NCBI GenBank assembly: GCA_900539715.1
Contig: UQDA01000020.1
Location: 1-51,730 of the forward strand
Length of the DNA stretch: 51,730 nt
Direction: 5' to 3'
DNA from: an uncultured Lachnospiraceae bacterium
GTDB lineage: Bacteria > Bacillota > Clostridia > Lachnospirales > Lachnospiraceae
Shown: one piece after another, positions 1 through 9,033 of the stretch
How positions within the stretch are numbered: position 1 is the stretch's first letter
How the letters are laid out: each line of letters opens with the position of its first letter
Program-made: the position numbers and the translations under genes
The notes under the pieces: model-generated
Told to the model about the DNA's origin: nothing
The model's database searches: none
The model's input: only the letters and a program-made list of their open reading frames with translations

Positions 1-77
1 AGAGTGATTACTCTTTTTTCTGCGGCGCCCGGCACCCCAGCCGCCGTTACATTCTGTAATACTTTTGTAACAATTTC

Positions 78-107
78 ATTATAAATATAAAGCAATGAAA
101 ATGTCAA
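78..107 (-). promoter_or_regulatory. Sigma-A promoter for a gene left of the window
   Basis: On the minus strand a TTGACA -35 box (102-107) is followed after 18 bases by a perfect TATAAT -10 box (78-83). It points left, away from ribF, so it should drive a gene outside the window. In related genomes rpsO often follows ribF, but that gene is not visible here. The GC-rich leader below it (about 20-60) can fold, and a short inverted repeat followed by T residues (plus strand) sits at 1-19. Confidence 0.75.
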
Positions 108-175
108 GCAAAACCATTTCTCAATTTAAGTCAGGATGCAGACAGAAAACAGGAGCGAAATGCGGCGGCCGGAAT

Positions 176-1093
176 TTATCCCTCTGCGCACGCCGCAATG
201 TCCTTCCGGAGCTGCTCCTGCAGCTTGGAAAGCCCCTCAAACTTCTGCTCCGGGCGCACGAATGACTCAAGGCGCACCGTAATAAAAGTGTCATAAATAT
301 CTCCTTCAAAATCATAGAGATACGTTTCCACACCCATCGGCGGGTTTTTTCCCTGATCCACCGTTGGCTTGACCCCTACGTTGGTCAGCCCTCTGTAAAT
401 CCCCTTACAGCACTCCACCTCTGAACGGTACACACCGTTTGGCGGCAGCAGCTTGTCCTCCGGAGGCATCAGATTTACCGTTGGAAACCCTATCGTGCGT
501 CCAATCTGATTGCCGTGTACGACAGTCCCCATCACCGCATAAGGCGCACCCAAAAGCTGTGCAGCTTCCTCCATCCGCCCCGCTTCCACGCTGTCCCTGA
601 CGCGTGTGGAGCTTATCTCTTTTCCGCCTTCCTGCACTTTTTCAATGATTTTTACCCGGTATCCGCCTTCCTCAGAAAGCGACTCTAAAAGCCGGTAATC
701 TCCTCTGCCCTTATCCCCGAAGGAAATATCCGTTCCCGCCGCGATAAACGCCGCCTTCATTCTGTGACACAGGATTTCCCGTATAAAATCCTCCGGCAGC
801 ATCCCTGCTGTCTCTCCGTTCAAAGGAAATTCCACGAGCACATCAATCCCGAGCTGCCGGAACAAACGGCGCTTCTCCTCCTTTGTCGTCAGCCCCTTTA
901 CCGATTTCCCCGAAAAAAATGCCGCAGGAGAAGGGTCGAATGTAAATACTGCCGCCAAAAGGCCTTCCTTTTTTGCCTGAAGGATTTCTTTCAAAAGCGC
1001 CTTGTGTCCTCTATGCATCCCGTCAAATTTTCCGATCGCCACCGCCGAAGCGCCCTGCAATTCAAAATCAATCGTTCCGGAAATGATCTGCAT
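176..1093 (-). CDS. ribF: Bifunctional riboflavin kinase / FAD synthetase
   Basis: Makes FMN from riboflavin and then FAD, in the cytoplasm. The N-terminal nucleotidyltransferase half carries GKFDGMHRGH (residues 21-30) and the SSTRVRD motif (161-167). The C-terminal flavokinase half carries GRTIGFPTVNL (198-208). At 305 residues it is full length for RibF. The ATG at 1093 was chosen because AAGGAAA lies just upstream and the family normally begins close to this point; a longer in-frame extension exists but looks non-coding. It is the last gene of the rimP-nusA-infB-truB operon, 17 bases after truB. Confidence 0.95.
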   Translation of the reverse strand: MQIISGTIDFELQGASAVAIGKFDGMHRGHKALLKEILQAKKEGLLAAVFTFDPSPAAFFSGKSVKGLTTKEEKRRLFRQLGIDVLVEFPLNGETAGMLPEDFIREILCHRMKAAFIAAGTDISFGDKGRGDYRLLESLSEEGGYRVKIIEKVQEGGKEISSTRVRDSVEAGRMEEAAQLLGAPYAVMGTVVHGNQIGRTIGFPTVNLMPPEDKLLPPNGVYRSEVECCKGIYRGLTNVGVKPTVDQGKNPPMGVETYLYDFEGDIYDTFITVRLESFVRPEQKFEGLSKLQEQLRKDIAACAEG

Positions 1094-1110
1094 TCTTTCG
1101 TTTCCTTTCC

Positions 1111-2031
1111 TTACTTTTCCAAAAACATCTTTACCGGCTTCAAGCGTTCTTCCGCCTTCCGCCATGCATATACGCCCGTAAAATGTCCGTTTTCATCATA
1201 AACGCGGACCTGCGTCCCGTCCTCCGGCGCACAATCCAAAGGCGTTTCGCCGCTCAAAAGCTTCACATGCCTGCATTCCAGAGGATTTCCGTTTTCCAGA
1301 AGCTTCTGCCCGATTCCGATGGCCTGCACCGCCAAAAGGCCTTCGAATACGTTCTCCACAGGCATCAGTATTTCCTCAAGCCTTCCTTCGTCAGAGAGCT
1401 TCTGTATCTCCGAGAGTTTATACGCCTCCTCCAATCCGAACCGTCCCGACCTCGTGCGGACAAGCTTTTCCATCGCTCCGCCGCAGCCAAGCTTTTGTCC
1501 GATATCATGACAAAGAGTTCTGATATAAGTTCCCCTTGAACAAAATACCTTCATTGTCACGCGCGGCAGGCATATCTCCTCTATCTCGATAGAGTGTATC
1601 GTGATACGGCGGCTCTTTCTTTCCACCACTTTTCCCGCACGCGCAAGGTCACACAGCTTTTGCCCGTTTACTTTTAACGCCGAATACATCGGAGGTATCT
1701 GGTCATAAGGACCTGTAAAAGAAAGGATGGCATCCCGCACCTCTTCCTCTGAAGCTGTCACCTCATGCTCCGAAATCACTGTTCCTGTCGTATCCTGCGT
1801 ATCCGTCTCACAGCCCAAAAGCATTACCGCTCGATATTCCTTATCCTTTTCCGTCAAAAGATCACATAGCTTTGTGGCGCTGCCCAGACAGACGGGCAAT
1901 ACCCCGGACGCTTCCGGGTCCAGGGTACCTGTGTGGCCGATTTTTTTCTGTTTGCAGATTCCCCGAAGCTTCGCCACCACATCGTGGGACGTAAAGCCCG
2001 GTTCTTTATAGACATTAAGAATGCCGTTCAT
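1111..2031 (-). CDS. truB: tRNA pseudouridine(55) synthase TruB
   Basis: Converts U55 of the tRNA T-loop to pseudouridine. The N-terminus MNGILNVYKEPGFTSHD is typical, and the catalytic block IGHTGTLDPEASGVL puts the nucleophilic aspartate at residue 38. At 306 residues it is full length. The start is supported by AGGAGG about 4 bases before the ATG. The gene lies 13 bases after nrnA and 17 bases before ribF, the usual Firmicutes order. Confidence 0.96.
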   Translation of the reverse strand: MNGILNVYKEPGFTSHDVVAKLRGICKQKKIGHTGTLDPEASGVLPVCLGSATKLCDLLTEKDKEYRAVMLLGCETDTQDTTGTVISEHEVTASEEEVRDAILSFTGPYDQIPPMYSALKVNGQKLCDLARAGKVVERKSRRITIHSIEIEEICLPRVTMKVFCSRGTYIRTLCHDIGQKLGCGGAMEKLVRTRSGRFGLEEAYKLSEIQKLSDEGRLEEILMPVENVFEGLLAVQAIGIGQKLLENGNPLECRHVKLLSGETPLDCAPEDGTQVRVYDENGHFTGVYAWRKAEERLKPVKMFLEK

Positions 2032-2044
2032 ACAGCCTCCTCGC

Positions 2045-2998
2045 TCATCCTTCCAACTGTTTTTCGATATGTGCCGACAGATTGTTCACGCAATCGTGGA
2101 ATGTCCCGCGCATCGTGCATCCTGCGGCCCGCACATGTCCGCCTCCGCCGAAAAATCCCGCGACCTCCGCCACATTTACCGCGCCCTTTGAGCGCAGGCT
2201 CACTTTGTATTCCAGTGTACCCGTCTCATACATAAAAATAGCGCACTCCACACCTTTGACTGACCTCAGCTGGCTGACGATACCCTCCAGATCTTTCGAA
2301 GCCACACCATAAAAATCCATAGTCTTTGCATCTATCACGCTGACGATACACCTGCCGTCCATAAATACGATACTTTCCAGGAGCGCCCTGCCCATCACCT
2401 GTATCTGACGATATGTTTTTTCAAAAAAGGTCTCATCGATGAGCTTGGAGTGGTCAAACCCATACGACAAAAGCTTTGCACCGATCTCCATCGTGTGCGG
2501 CGTCGTGCTGCTGTACTGGAACACACCTGTGTCGTGCACGATTCCCATATAGATCGCCTTTGCGATATCTGCATCGATAAGGCTCTCATCCAGAAGCTCA
2601 TATACAAGCTCCGATGCAGAGCTTGCGTCAGACCGACAGTAATTGATCTGTCCGCTGCCGGAAGCATTGCTGATATGATGATCGATATTTATGGTCTTTT
2701 TTGCCGTTTTAAAATATTTCTCCGCTCCGCCCAGACGGCTGCTCTCCGTATCGAGTGCGATACATACGTCATAAACGATATCCTCGCTGCAGTCCGTTTT
2801 TATCTCGTTTATCCCTTTGATGCAGGAAAATACCGGCGCCGGGCTTTCCAGATAAACGTCTATCTTCGCCTCCGGCAGAGCTTTTTTCAAATAAAGGTAC
2901 ATCCCCATGCACGCGCCGATACAATCCCCGTCCGGGCGCACATGTCCGCTGATTGCGATGAGGCTGTTATTCTTCACTTCCTCCAGAATTTTCTGCAT
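2045..2998 (-). CDS. nrnA: DHH/DHHA1 phosphoesterase, NrnA-like (nanoRNase / pAp phosphatase)
   Basis: Degrades very short RNA oligomers and, in characterised relatives, dephosphorylates 3'-phosphoadenosine 5'-phosphate. Visible motifs are HVRPDGD (about 19-25), the DHH triad (106-108) and the glycine-rich DHHA1 motif GGGGHVRAAGC near the C-terminus. At 317 residues it is full length. The ATG at 2998 is preferred over the one at 3004 because GGAGG is then correctly spaced. The 5' end overlaps the 3' end of rbfA by about 32 bases, which points to translational coupling. Confidence 0.92.
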   Translation of the reverse strand: MQKILEEVKNNSLIAISGHVRPDGDCIGACMGMYLYLKKALPEAKIDVYLESPAPVFSCIKGINEIKTDCSEDIVYDVCIALDTESSRLGGAEKYFKTAKKTINIDHHISNASGSGQINYCRSDASSASELVYELLDESLIDADIAKAIYMGIVHDTGVFQYSSTTPHTMEIGAKLLSYGFDHSKLIDETFFEKTYRQIQVMGRALLESIVFMDGRCIVSVIDAKTMDFYGVASKDLEGIVSQLRSVKGVECAIFMYETGTLEYKVSLRSKGAVNVAEVAGFFGGGGHVRAAGCTMRGTFHDCVNNLSAHIEKQLEG

Positions 2999-3377
2999 CC
3001 TCATCCTCCCCTTTCTTCGCTCGCTGGTCTGCCATTACCAGGTCTATCTTATGCGACATATCCACGCCATAGGCGATGGACTGATCCATAATGAAGTGTA
3101 TCTCCGGCGTATTCCGCAGATTTATCTCCTTTGCCAGACGGCTCCGGATAAATTTCTCCGCACTCTTTAAGCCTTCGAGCGTATTTGCCGCTTCCTCCGG
3201 CGTGCCCAGTACGCTGATATAAGCACGGCACGTTTTTAAATCCGGCGCGACCTCCACGGAAACCACGCTCGTCATAGGCGCTATTCTCGGGTCCTTGATA
3301 TCCCCGCGGATGACCTCGGCCAGCACGCGCTGCACTTCACCGTTGACCCTGCTGTTTTTTACACTGTTCTTTCTCAT
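2967..3377 (-). CDS. rbfA: 30S ribosome-binding factor RbfA
   Basis: Late 30S assembly and cold-adaptation factor that acts on the 16S rRNA 5' region. The 136-residue protein has the family signature VNGEVQRVLAEVI near the N-terminus and the KH-like core with DPRIAPMTSVVSVEVAPDL. The C-terminal tail is acidic and low in complexity and is shared in part with the overlapping nrnA start. It sits between infB and nrnA, as in most Firmicutes. AGAGGTTGGA precedes the ATG. Confidence 0.95.
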   Translation of the reverse strand: MRKNSVKNSRVNGEVQRVLAEVIRGDIKDPRIAPMTSVVSVEVAPDLKTCRAYISVLGTPEEAANTLEGLKSAEKFIRSRLAKEINLRNTPEIHFIMDQSIAYGVDMSHKIDLVMADQRAKKGEDEDAENSGGSEE

Positions 3378-3393
3378 TCCAACCTCTATTTCT

Positions 3394-3428
3394 GAAGCGC
3401 CCTTCTTCCGTCGGAAAAAGGACGCTTC
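3394..3428 (-). promoter_or_regulatory. Long intercistronic hairpin between infB and rbfA
   Basis: The minus strand can form 16 consecutive base pairs (two of them G-T) closed by a 3-base loop. The outermost arms are GAAGCG and CGCTTC. No T-run follows; instead the rbfA RBS begins about 10 bases later. It is therefore more likely an RNA processing or stability element than a terminator. Confidence 0.6.
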
Positions 3429-3452
3429 CTTACAAATGCCGTTTATGAAACT

Positions 3453-6400
3453 TTATCGGGGCACTTCCACCATCGTGTAGGCCTCCACGATATCAAACTC
3501 CTGCATTTTATCAAAACCTTCAAATACAAGACCGCACTCGAAGCCCGCTTTTACTTCCTTTACGTCGTCCTTAAACCGCTTTAAGGAAGCCAGATTGCCC
3601 TCGAATATCTGCTCGCCCTCTCTGGAGATGCGGACCTTGCAACCTCTTGTAAATACGCCGTCCAGCACATAGGAGCCGGCGATATTGCCGATTGCGGACG
3701 CCTTGAATATCTGGCGCACCTCCGCATGACCGATGACCTTTTCCTCGAATACAGGATCCAGCATACCCTTCATGGCAGCTTCCACATCTTCAATCGCCTG
3801 ATAAATAACCTTGTACAGGCGGATATCAACGCCTTCTGTCTCCGCTATCGCCTTTGCCGTCGCATCAGGACGCACATTGAAGCCGATAATAATAGCATTG
3901 GATGCGCCCGCCAGCGTTACGTCGGACTCGTTGATAGCACCTACGCCGCCGTGGATACATTTTACAACGACTTCCTCGTTGGAGAGCTTTGTCAGACTCT
4001 GCTTTACCGCCTCTACGCTTCCCTGTACGTCCGCTTTTATGATCAGGTTCAGCTCCTTTAAGTTGCCTTCCTTTATCTGATTGAACAGGTCGTCAAGGGA
4101 CATGCGGGACTTGGTCTCTTCCAGCTTCTTCTCCTTGTTCTGCTCGATGAACGCAGCCGCATAGGACTTCGCTTCCTTATCGCTCTCATGGGCAAGGAAT
4201 ACGTCGCCGGCCTCGGGAACATCTGACAGACCGAGTATCTCTACCGGAACGGAAGGACCCGCCTGTTTTACACGACGTCCCTTGTCATCTATCATCGCAC
4301 GGACCTTACCGCTGCAGGAACCTGCGGAAACAAAATCACCCACATGCAGAGTACCCTTCTGAACAAGCACACTCGCCACAGGACCACGGCCCTTGTCAAG
4401 CTGCGCCTCCAACACGATACCTCTCGCATTTCTGTTGGGATTCGCCTTCAGCTCCTGAACCTCTGCCGTCAGCAGTATCATCTCCAACAGCTGCTGGATG
4501 CCTTCGCCGGTCTTTGCGGAAACAGGCACGAATATCGTGCTGCCACCCCAGTCTTCCGCTATGAGCTCGTACTCTGTCAGCTCCTGCTTTACGCGGTCGA
4601 TGTTCGCGCTCGGCTTATCCACCTTGTTGACTGCAACGATGATCTCGATGCCGGCAGCCTTCGCATGGTTGATAGCCTCTACCGTCTGAGGCATTACGCC
4701 GTCATCGGCAGCAACGACCAATACCGCGATATCCGTCGCATTTGCACCGCGCATACGCATCGCTGTAAATGCCTCGTGTCCGGGCGTATCCAAAAAGGTG
4801 ATGGGCTGACCGTTTATCTGTACGGTGTACGCACCGATATGCTGCGTAATGCCGCCCGCTTCACGGTCAGTAACATTCGTTTTTCTGATAGCATCCAGAA
4901 GGGAAGTCTTACCGTGGTCAACGTGACCCATGACACAGATGACCGGAGCTCTGGAAATCATATCCTTCTCGTCCTCTTCCTCTTCCTTTAACAGCTCTTC
5001 TATGACATCGACCTTTACTTCTTTTTCACAGATGATATCGTACTCTATTGCGATATTCTCTGCATCCTCATAGGAAATCTCCTGATTCACGGTCACAATC
5101 TTGCCTTCCAGGAACAGCTTCTTGATGATAGCTGCCGCCTGTATCTTCATCTTTTCAGCAAGCTCTTTTATCGTGATAGTCTCCGGTACGGTTATCACCT
5201 TTATCGTTTCTTCCGGCTCTACCGGCTTGGGCTCAGGCTTGATAAAGCGTCCTGCTCTCTTATTGTTTTTGAGTTTCGCTGCGTTGTCCTCTTCGTACAT
5301 CGCATCTCTTCTGGACTTCTTATCGCGCTCCTGCTGATTTAAGCTTCTGTTGTCACGGCGCTTATCCGTATCTTTTGCCGGAGCTTCCGGCGCAAAGCCT
5401 TTAGACGCCGCCGGCTTTCTGAATCTATTGTCCTGCCGGCCATCGCTGTTCTGAGGGCGTCCGCCATTTGTACCAGGACGGTTATTGCCCGCACCGCTCC
5501 TGCCAGCGCCTGCAGAACGATTAAAGCCCTGACCATCCCTTGCAGCGCCGTTATTGCCCGGACGGCCATCCCGTCTCTGGGTCCCAAGCTGTCCCTGACC
5601 GTCTCTGCGGCCCTGTCCGTTTCTCTCGCCGCCTCTGTTGTCACGGTTCTGATAACCGCCTCTTTCGCTGCGGTTTGCGCCGTTTCTGTCATTGTTTCTG
5701 TCACCGCCTCTGTTATCGCGGTTCTGATAACCGCCTCTCTCACTGCGGTTGAAACCGTTCCGGTCGTTATTCCTGTCGCCGCTCCGGTCATTGCCGCGGT
5801 CATTTCTCTCACTGCGGGCTGCCTTTTCAGACTTTTCAAGACGCTCCCTTGCAGCTGCTTCCGCTTTCTTCTGCGCTTCTATCTCCGCAGCCTTTGCAGC
5901 ACGCTCTGCCTCCGCGGCCGCCTTCGCAGCTGCCTCCTTTGCGGCGCGTTCGATGCTCAAAAGCTTTTCATCCGGCATCACCGGCTGGGAAGGCTTTGTC
6001 AGAGGCTTTATCAGCGGACGGCTCTCCATCCGCATTCCGTTCCCGCCTTTGCCGTTCTGACGCTTGCCGCCGTTTTTATTCTGTTCGTTTCTGCGTCCGT
6101 TATTCCCGTTTCCGCTGTTTCCGCCGCCTTTTCTCTCATTTCCGCCGTTCCCGCCGTTTTTCATACGGCTGTTCTGGGGATTATTCACCACGATAATGGT
6201 CTTTGCCTTTTTATGGGATTTTGCATCCTTCTCTGTTGTCTGTATATCTTTTGCCGCCTGCGTATCCACAGTCTGCTTTTCTGCTGTTTCCGTCTTCTCC
6301 ACCTGCGCCATCCTTTCCTCCTTGACTGCTTTTTCCTCCGGCTGACTGACCTTCGTATCCAAAGCAGTCCCGAATTTCTTTTTCACCAGTTCTGCCGCAT

Positions 6401-6521
6401 CGCCTTCGACCGTGCTCTGGGCAGCTTTCACATCAACGCCCTTCTCCTGAAGAAAACCGATGATGTCTTTACTTTTTATATTCAGCTCTTTTGCAAGCTC
6501 ATGCACCTTTATTTTTGACAT
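3453..6521 (-). CDS. infB: Translation initiation factor IF-2
   Basis: GTPase that brings fMet-tRNA to the 30S subunit. The 1022-residue protein starts with an IF2-N domain (KVHELAKELNIKSKDIIGFL). A long, charged, low-complexity linker rich in Asn, Arg and Gly (about 110-440) follows. A second IF2-N domain comes next, then the G domain with GHVDHGKTSLLD, DTPGH and NKVDKP, then the C-terminal domains. The linker includes a tandem 25-residue repeat. GGAGGTAACGGA precedes the ATG, and the start overlaps the ylxQ end by 13 bases. Confidence 0.97.
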   Translation of the reverse strand: MSKIKVHELAKELNIKSKDIIGFLQEKGVDVKAAQSTVEGDAAELVKKKFGTALDTKVSQPEEKAVKEERMAQVEKTETAEKQTVDTQAAKDIQTTEKDAKSHKKAKTIIVVNNPQNSRMKNGGNGGNERKGGGNSGNGNNGRRNEQNKNGGKRQNGKGGNGMRMESRPLIKPLTKPSQPVMPDEKLLSIERAAKEAAAKAAAEAERAAKAAEIEAQKKAEAAARERLEKSEKAARSERNDRGNDRSGDRNNDRNGFNRSERGGYQNRDNRGGDRNNDRNGANRSERGGYQNRDNRGGERNGQGRRDGQGQLGTQRRDGRPGNNGAARDGQGFNRSAGAGRSGAGNNRPGTNGGRPQNSDGRQDNRFRKPAASKGFAPEAPAKDTDKRRDNRSLNQQERDKKSRRDAMYEEDNAAKLKNNKRAGRFIKPEPKPVEPEETIKVITVPETITIKELAEKMKIQAAAIIKKLFLEGKIVTVNQEISYEDAENIAIEYDIICEKEVKVDVIEELLKEEEEDEKDMISRAPVICVMGHVDHGKTSLLDAIRKTNVTDREAGGITQHIGAYTVQINGQPITFLDTPGHEAFTAMRMRGANATDIAVLVVAADDGVMPQTVEAINHAKAAGIEIIVAVNKVDKPSANIDRVKQELTEYELIAEDWGGSTIFVPVSAKTGEGIQQLLEMILLTAEVQELKANPNRNARGIVLEAQLDKGRGPVASVLVQKGTLHVGDFVSAGSCSGKVRAMIDDKGRRVKQAGPSVPVEILGLSDVPEAGDVFLAHESDKEAKSYAAAFIEQNKEKKLEETKSRMSLDDLFNQIKEGNLKELNLIIKADVQGSVEAVKQSLTKLSNEEVVVKCIHGGVGAINESDVTLAGASNAIIIGFNVRPDATAKAIAETEGVDIRLYKVIYQAIEDVEAAMKGMLDPVFEEKVIGHAEVRQIFKASAIGNIAGSYVLDGVFTRGCKVRISREGEQIFEGNLASLKRFKDDVKEVKAGFECGLVFEGFDKMQEFDIVEAYTMVEVPR
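5621..5780 (-). repeat. Tandem 75-bp repeat inside the infB linker
   Basis: Two near-identical units offset by exactly 75 bases (25 codons) encode the repeated peptide NRSERGGYQNRDNRGG and flanking Asn-Arg-Asp-rich sequence. The phase is preserved, so copy-number change would lengthen or shorten the disordered linker without a frameshift. Confidence 0.8.
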
Positions 6522-6850
6522 TCCGTTACCTCCGCTTCACTCACCGCTGTTTCCAGCTGCTTTTTCAGAGTCCCGGCAAAGCCATCGTCTATCACTGCCA
6601 GCGAAGCCCGCATTTCCTTTCCTGTCGCATGCCCCAGCTCTTCCTTTGTCCCGTATTCATAATACGGCACTTTGTAAAAGCTGCACATATCGCGGAAATT
6701 CTTCTTCGTGTTCGCTGAAGCATCCGTTCCTACGATCACCAGGCGCGCGCTGCCGTCCTTAACGGATTTCTCCGTCATAAACTCGCCGCTCACGCAGCGT
6801 CCCGCTCTCGTAGAAAGTCCCAACAGGGAAAATACCTTATTCGGTCTCAC
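6509..6850 (-). CDS. ylxQ: L7Ae/L30e-family RNA-binding protein YlxQ
   Basis: Small protein of the ribosomal L7Ae/L30e fold, predicted to bind kink-turn-type RNA. The diagnostic N-terminus NKVFSLLGLSTRAGRCVSGE is present. The likely start is a GTG at 6850: AGGAG lies 10 bases upstream and this matches the normal family length (113 residues). An ATG further upstream would add 10 to 13 atypical residues. The start overlaps the rnpM stop by 14 bases and the 3' end overlaps infB, so the genes are tightly coupled. Confidence 0.9.
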   Translation of the reverse strand: MRPNKVFSLLGLSTRAGRCVSGEFMTEKSVKDGSARLVIVGTDASANTKKNFRDMCSFYKVPYYEYGTKEELGHATGKEMRASLAVIDDGFAGTLKKQLETAVSEAEVTECQK

Positions 6851-7109
6851 TCTCACCAAACTCCTTTTCCAGACTGTCATAGACCTCATCCGGAATACTC
6901 ATTCGGAAAGAACGTTCAAGCCCCTTGTTCTTTCTCGCCATTTTCAGGCAGTCCAGACTTTTGCACACATAAGCGCCTCTCCCGTTTTTCCTGCCTGTCG
7001 CATCCAGGATAAAGGTCTGCTCCGGCGTCCTCAAGACACGCATCATATCCCGCTTTGCCTTCATTTCACCGCAGCCCACACATTGCCTCATGGGGATTTT
7101 TTTATTCAT
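6837..7109 (-). CDS. rnpM: RNase P modulator RnpM (YlxR, DUF448)
   Basis: About 90 residues. Conserved blocks RQCVGCGEMKAKRDMMRV and GRKNGRGAYVCKSLDCL identify the YlxR family, which has been reported to bind and modulate the RNase P RNA. Both Cys pairs are intact. The ATG at 7109 gives the usual MNKKIPMR start and overlaps the nusA stop by 8 bases. Confidence 0.92.
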   Translation of the reverse strand: MNKKIPMRQCVGCGEMKAKRDMMRVLRTPEQTFILDATGRKNGRGAYVCKSLDCLKMARKNKGLERSFRMSIPDEVYDSLEKEFGESETE

Positions 7110-8361
7110 CGCTGCCCTCGCTGTCATCCTCTGACGCCTCTTTGGTCAGTTCTGCCGCTTCCGGCTCAGCTTCTTCATATTCTTCAGAAGTTTCCGTGTA
7201 TTCTTCTGTCACATCCTCGTCTTCTGCATATTCTGCATATTCTGCATCGTTTCCGTACTCTTCCTCATTTTCATCGTAATCATCTTCAAGATAATCTTCA
7301 TAACGGAAGCCCGGTGCATCCTTTGCCTGCGTCTCGCTCTTGATATCTATCTTGTATCCGGTCAGGCGCGCCGCAAGGCGGGCATTCTGTCCTTCCTTAC
7401 CGATGGCCAGCGAAAGCTGATAATCCGGAACGACAACCTTTGCCGTACGCTCGTCGGGGTCTGCAAAAACAGCCACTATCTTGGCAGGGGACAGAGCATT
7501 CTGTATCAGATTGCCGGGGTTTTCATCCCAGTTTACGATATCTATCTTCTCGCCGCGCAGCTCGTCTACGATAGCGTTTACGCGGGAACCGTTCATGCCG
7601 ACACATGCACCTACCGCGTCTACGTTCGGATTATTGGACCAAACAGCGATTTTTGTACGGCTTCCCGCCTCTCTTGCGATGCTCTTGATTTCTACAACGC
7701 CGTCGCGTATCTCGGTCACTTCTGCCTCAAACAGACGCTTCACCAGCTCCGGGTGTGTCCGGCTTACGAGAATACGGGGACCCTTGGGCGTATTTTTTAC
7801 TTCAAGGATATATACTTTGATGCGCTCGGTCGGCTTAAATACTTCACCCTTTACCTGCTCGCTCTCGTTCAGTATCGCATCTGCCTTACCCAGATTGATG
7901 CTGATGTTGCGTCCCAGATAACGCTGAACAACGCCTGTCACAACATCCTTTTCCTTTTCAAAATACTGGTTGTAAACAACGCTTCTCTCTTCCTCGCGGA
8001 TTTTCTGTAAGATAACGTTTTTGGCATTCTGCGTTGCAATACGCCCAAACTCCTTGGACTTTATCTCCACGTGGATGATGCCGCCCACTTCCGCGCGTCT
8101 GGAAATCTCCCTTGCTCTGTCCAGGCTGATCTGCATGCAATCATCCTCCACATCCTCTTCCGTAGGAACGATTTCTTTTTCCGCATAGCAAAGGAAATCA
8201 CAGGTATCGCGGTCGATCTCTACCCTCACGTTGTCCGCTTTGCCAAAATGCTGTTTGCAGGCCGTGATAAGGGAGTTCTCGATAGCTTCAAAAAGAGTCT
8301 CCTTACTGATCTCTTTTTCCTTCTCCAGTATATCCAATGCTTCCTTTAATTCCTTGTTCAT
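7102..8361 (-). CDS. nusA: Transcription termination/antitermination factor NusA
   Basis: RNA polymerase-binding factor that affects pausing, termination and antitermination. It has an N-terminal polymerase-binding domain (MNKELKEALDILEKEK), an S1 domain, then tandem KH domains (SRTHPELVKRLFEAEV, VGACVGMNGSRVNAIV, LAIGKEGQNARLAARL). The last 65 or so residues are a strongly acidic Glu/Asp/Tyr-rich tail without an AR domain, as often seen in Clostridia. The ATG at 8361 follows GGAGG at good spacing. It lies 46 bases after rimP. Confidence 0.96.
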   Translation of the reverse strand: MNKELKEALDILEKEKEISKETLFEAIENSLITACKQHFGKADNVRVEIDRDTCDFLCYAEKEIVPTEEDVEDDCMQISLDRAREISRRAEVGGIIHVEIKSKEFGRIATQNAKNVILQKIREEERSVVYNQYFEKEKDVVTGVVQRYLGRNISINLGKADAILNESEQVKGEVFKPTERIKVYILEVKNTPKGPRILVSRTHPELVKRLFEAEVTEIRDGVVEIKSIAREAGSRTKIAVWSNNPNVDAVGACVGMNGSRVNAIVDELRGEKIDIVNWDENPGNLIQNALSPAKIVAVFADPDERTAKVVVPDYQLSLAIGKEGQNARLAARLTGYKIDIKSETQAKDAPGFRYEDYLEDDYDENEEEYGNDAEYAEYAEDEDVTEEYTETSEEYEEAEPEAAELTKEASEDDSEGSDE

Positions 8362-8407
8362 TTCATCCTCCATTTTGCCTTCAGGCGGGCGGTGTGCCCT
8401 TTATCGT

Positions 8408-8872
8408 TTAAAAATCCAACGCCAGCCGGATCAACGCGATCTCTTTTCTGGCAAATGTCATCTCTTTTTCCGCTGTTTCGACTGTAATGCGGTCTGCATC
8501 AAAGCTCTTTAATGTCCCGGTAAACTCCCGGCACTTCTCTACCGGCTTATACAGCCGCACTTCAACCTCTTGCCCAAGACTCTTTTCCAGATGCTTATCT
8601 TTTTTAAGCGTCCTGCCAAGCCCCGGCGAGCTGACTTCCAGAATATAGGCATCCTCAATGAAATCCACTTCATCCAGCTTATCCGACAGCGCACGGCTCA
8701 CCGCTTCACAGTCGCCAATGTTGACGCCCTCCTGCTTGTCGATATAGGCACGCAGATACCAGTCGCTGCCCTCCTTCACATATTCCACGTCGTATATCTC
8801 TACGCCGTTTGCCTCTGCGATAGGAATGAGCAGTTCTTCTGTCCTGGCTTCGTATGTCTCTCTTCTTGACAT
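8408..8872 (-). CDS. rimP: Ribosome maturation factor RimP
   Basis: Needed for 30S subunit maturation. The 154-residue product has the typical core EIYDVEYVKEGSDWYLRAYID, followed by DCEAVSRALSDKLDEVD and LEVSSPGLGRTLKKDKHL. It is the first gene of the nusA-infB operon. The ATG at 8872 is preceded by AAGGAAGG, and an upstream in-frame ATG would place the RBS inside the coding region. Confidence 0.95.
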   Translation of the reverse strand: MSRRETYEARTEELLIPIAEANGVEIYDVEYVKEGSDWYLRAYIDKQEGVNIGDCEAVSRALSDKLDEVDFIEDAYILEVSSPGLGRTLKKDKHLEKSLGQEVEVRLYKPVEKCREFTGTLKSFDADRITVETAEKEMTFARKEIALIRLALDF

Positions 8873-8984
8873 TCTCTCACCTTCCTTATTCAATTGTCCT
8901 CTGCCGAAAAAAACGTCCTCTTTTCAGCAAATAAGAGTGGACTCATCGCCCACTCTTACCTTCGTAACATCTATCATCTCTGTA

Positions 8985-9013
8985 ACCATAGCACGAACCC
9001 GCATAAAATGCAA
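8985..9013 (-). promoter_or_regulatory. Promoter of the rimP-nusA-infB operon
   Basis: TTGCAT (9008-9013), a 17-base spacer and TATGGT (8985-8990) on the minus strand. The transcript would carry a leader of about 105 bases before rimP. A hairpin around 8932-8957, with arms AAGAGTGG and CCACTCTT, falls in this leader; a structured leader ahead of rimP is common in Firmicutes. Confidence 0.75.
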
Positions 9014-9033
9014 GGGAATTTCGTAAATAAATA

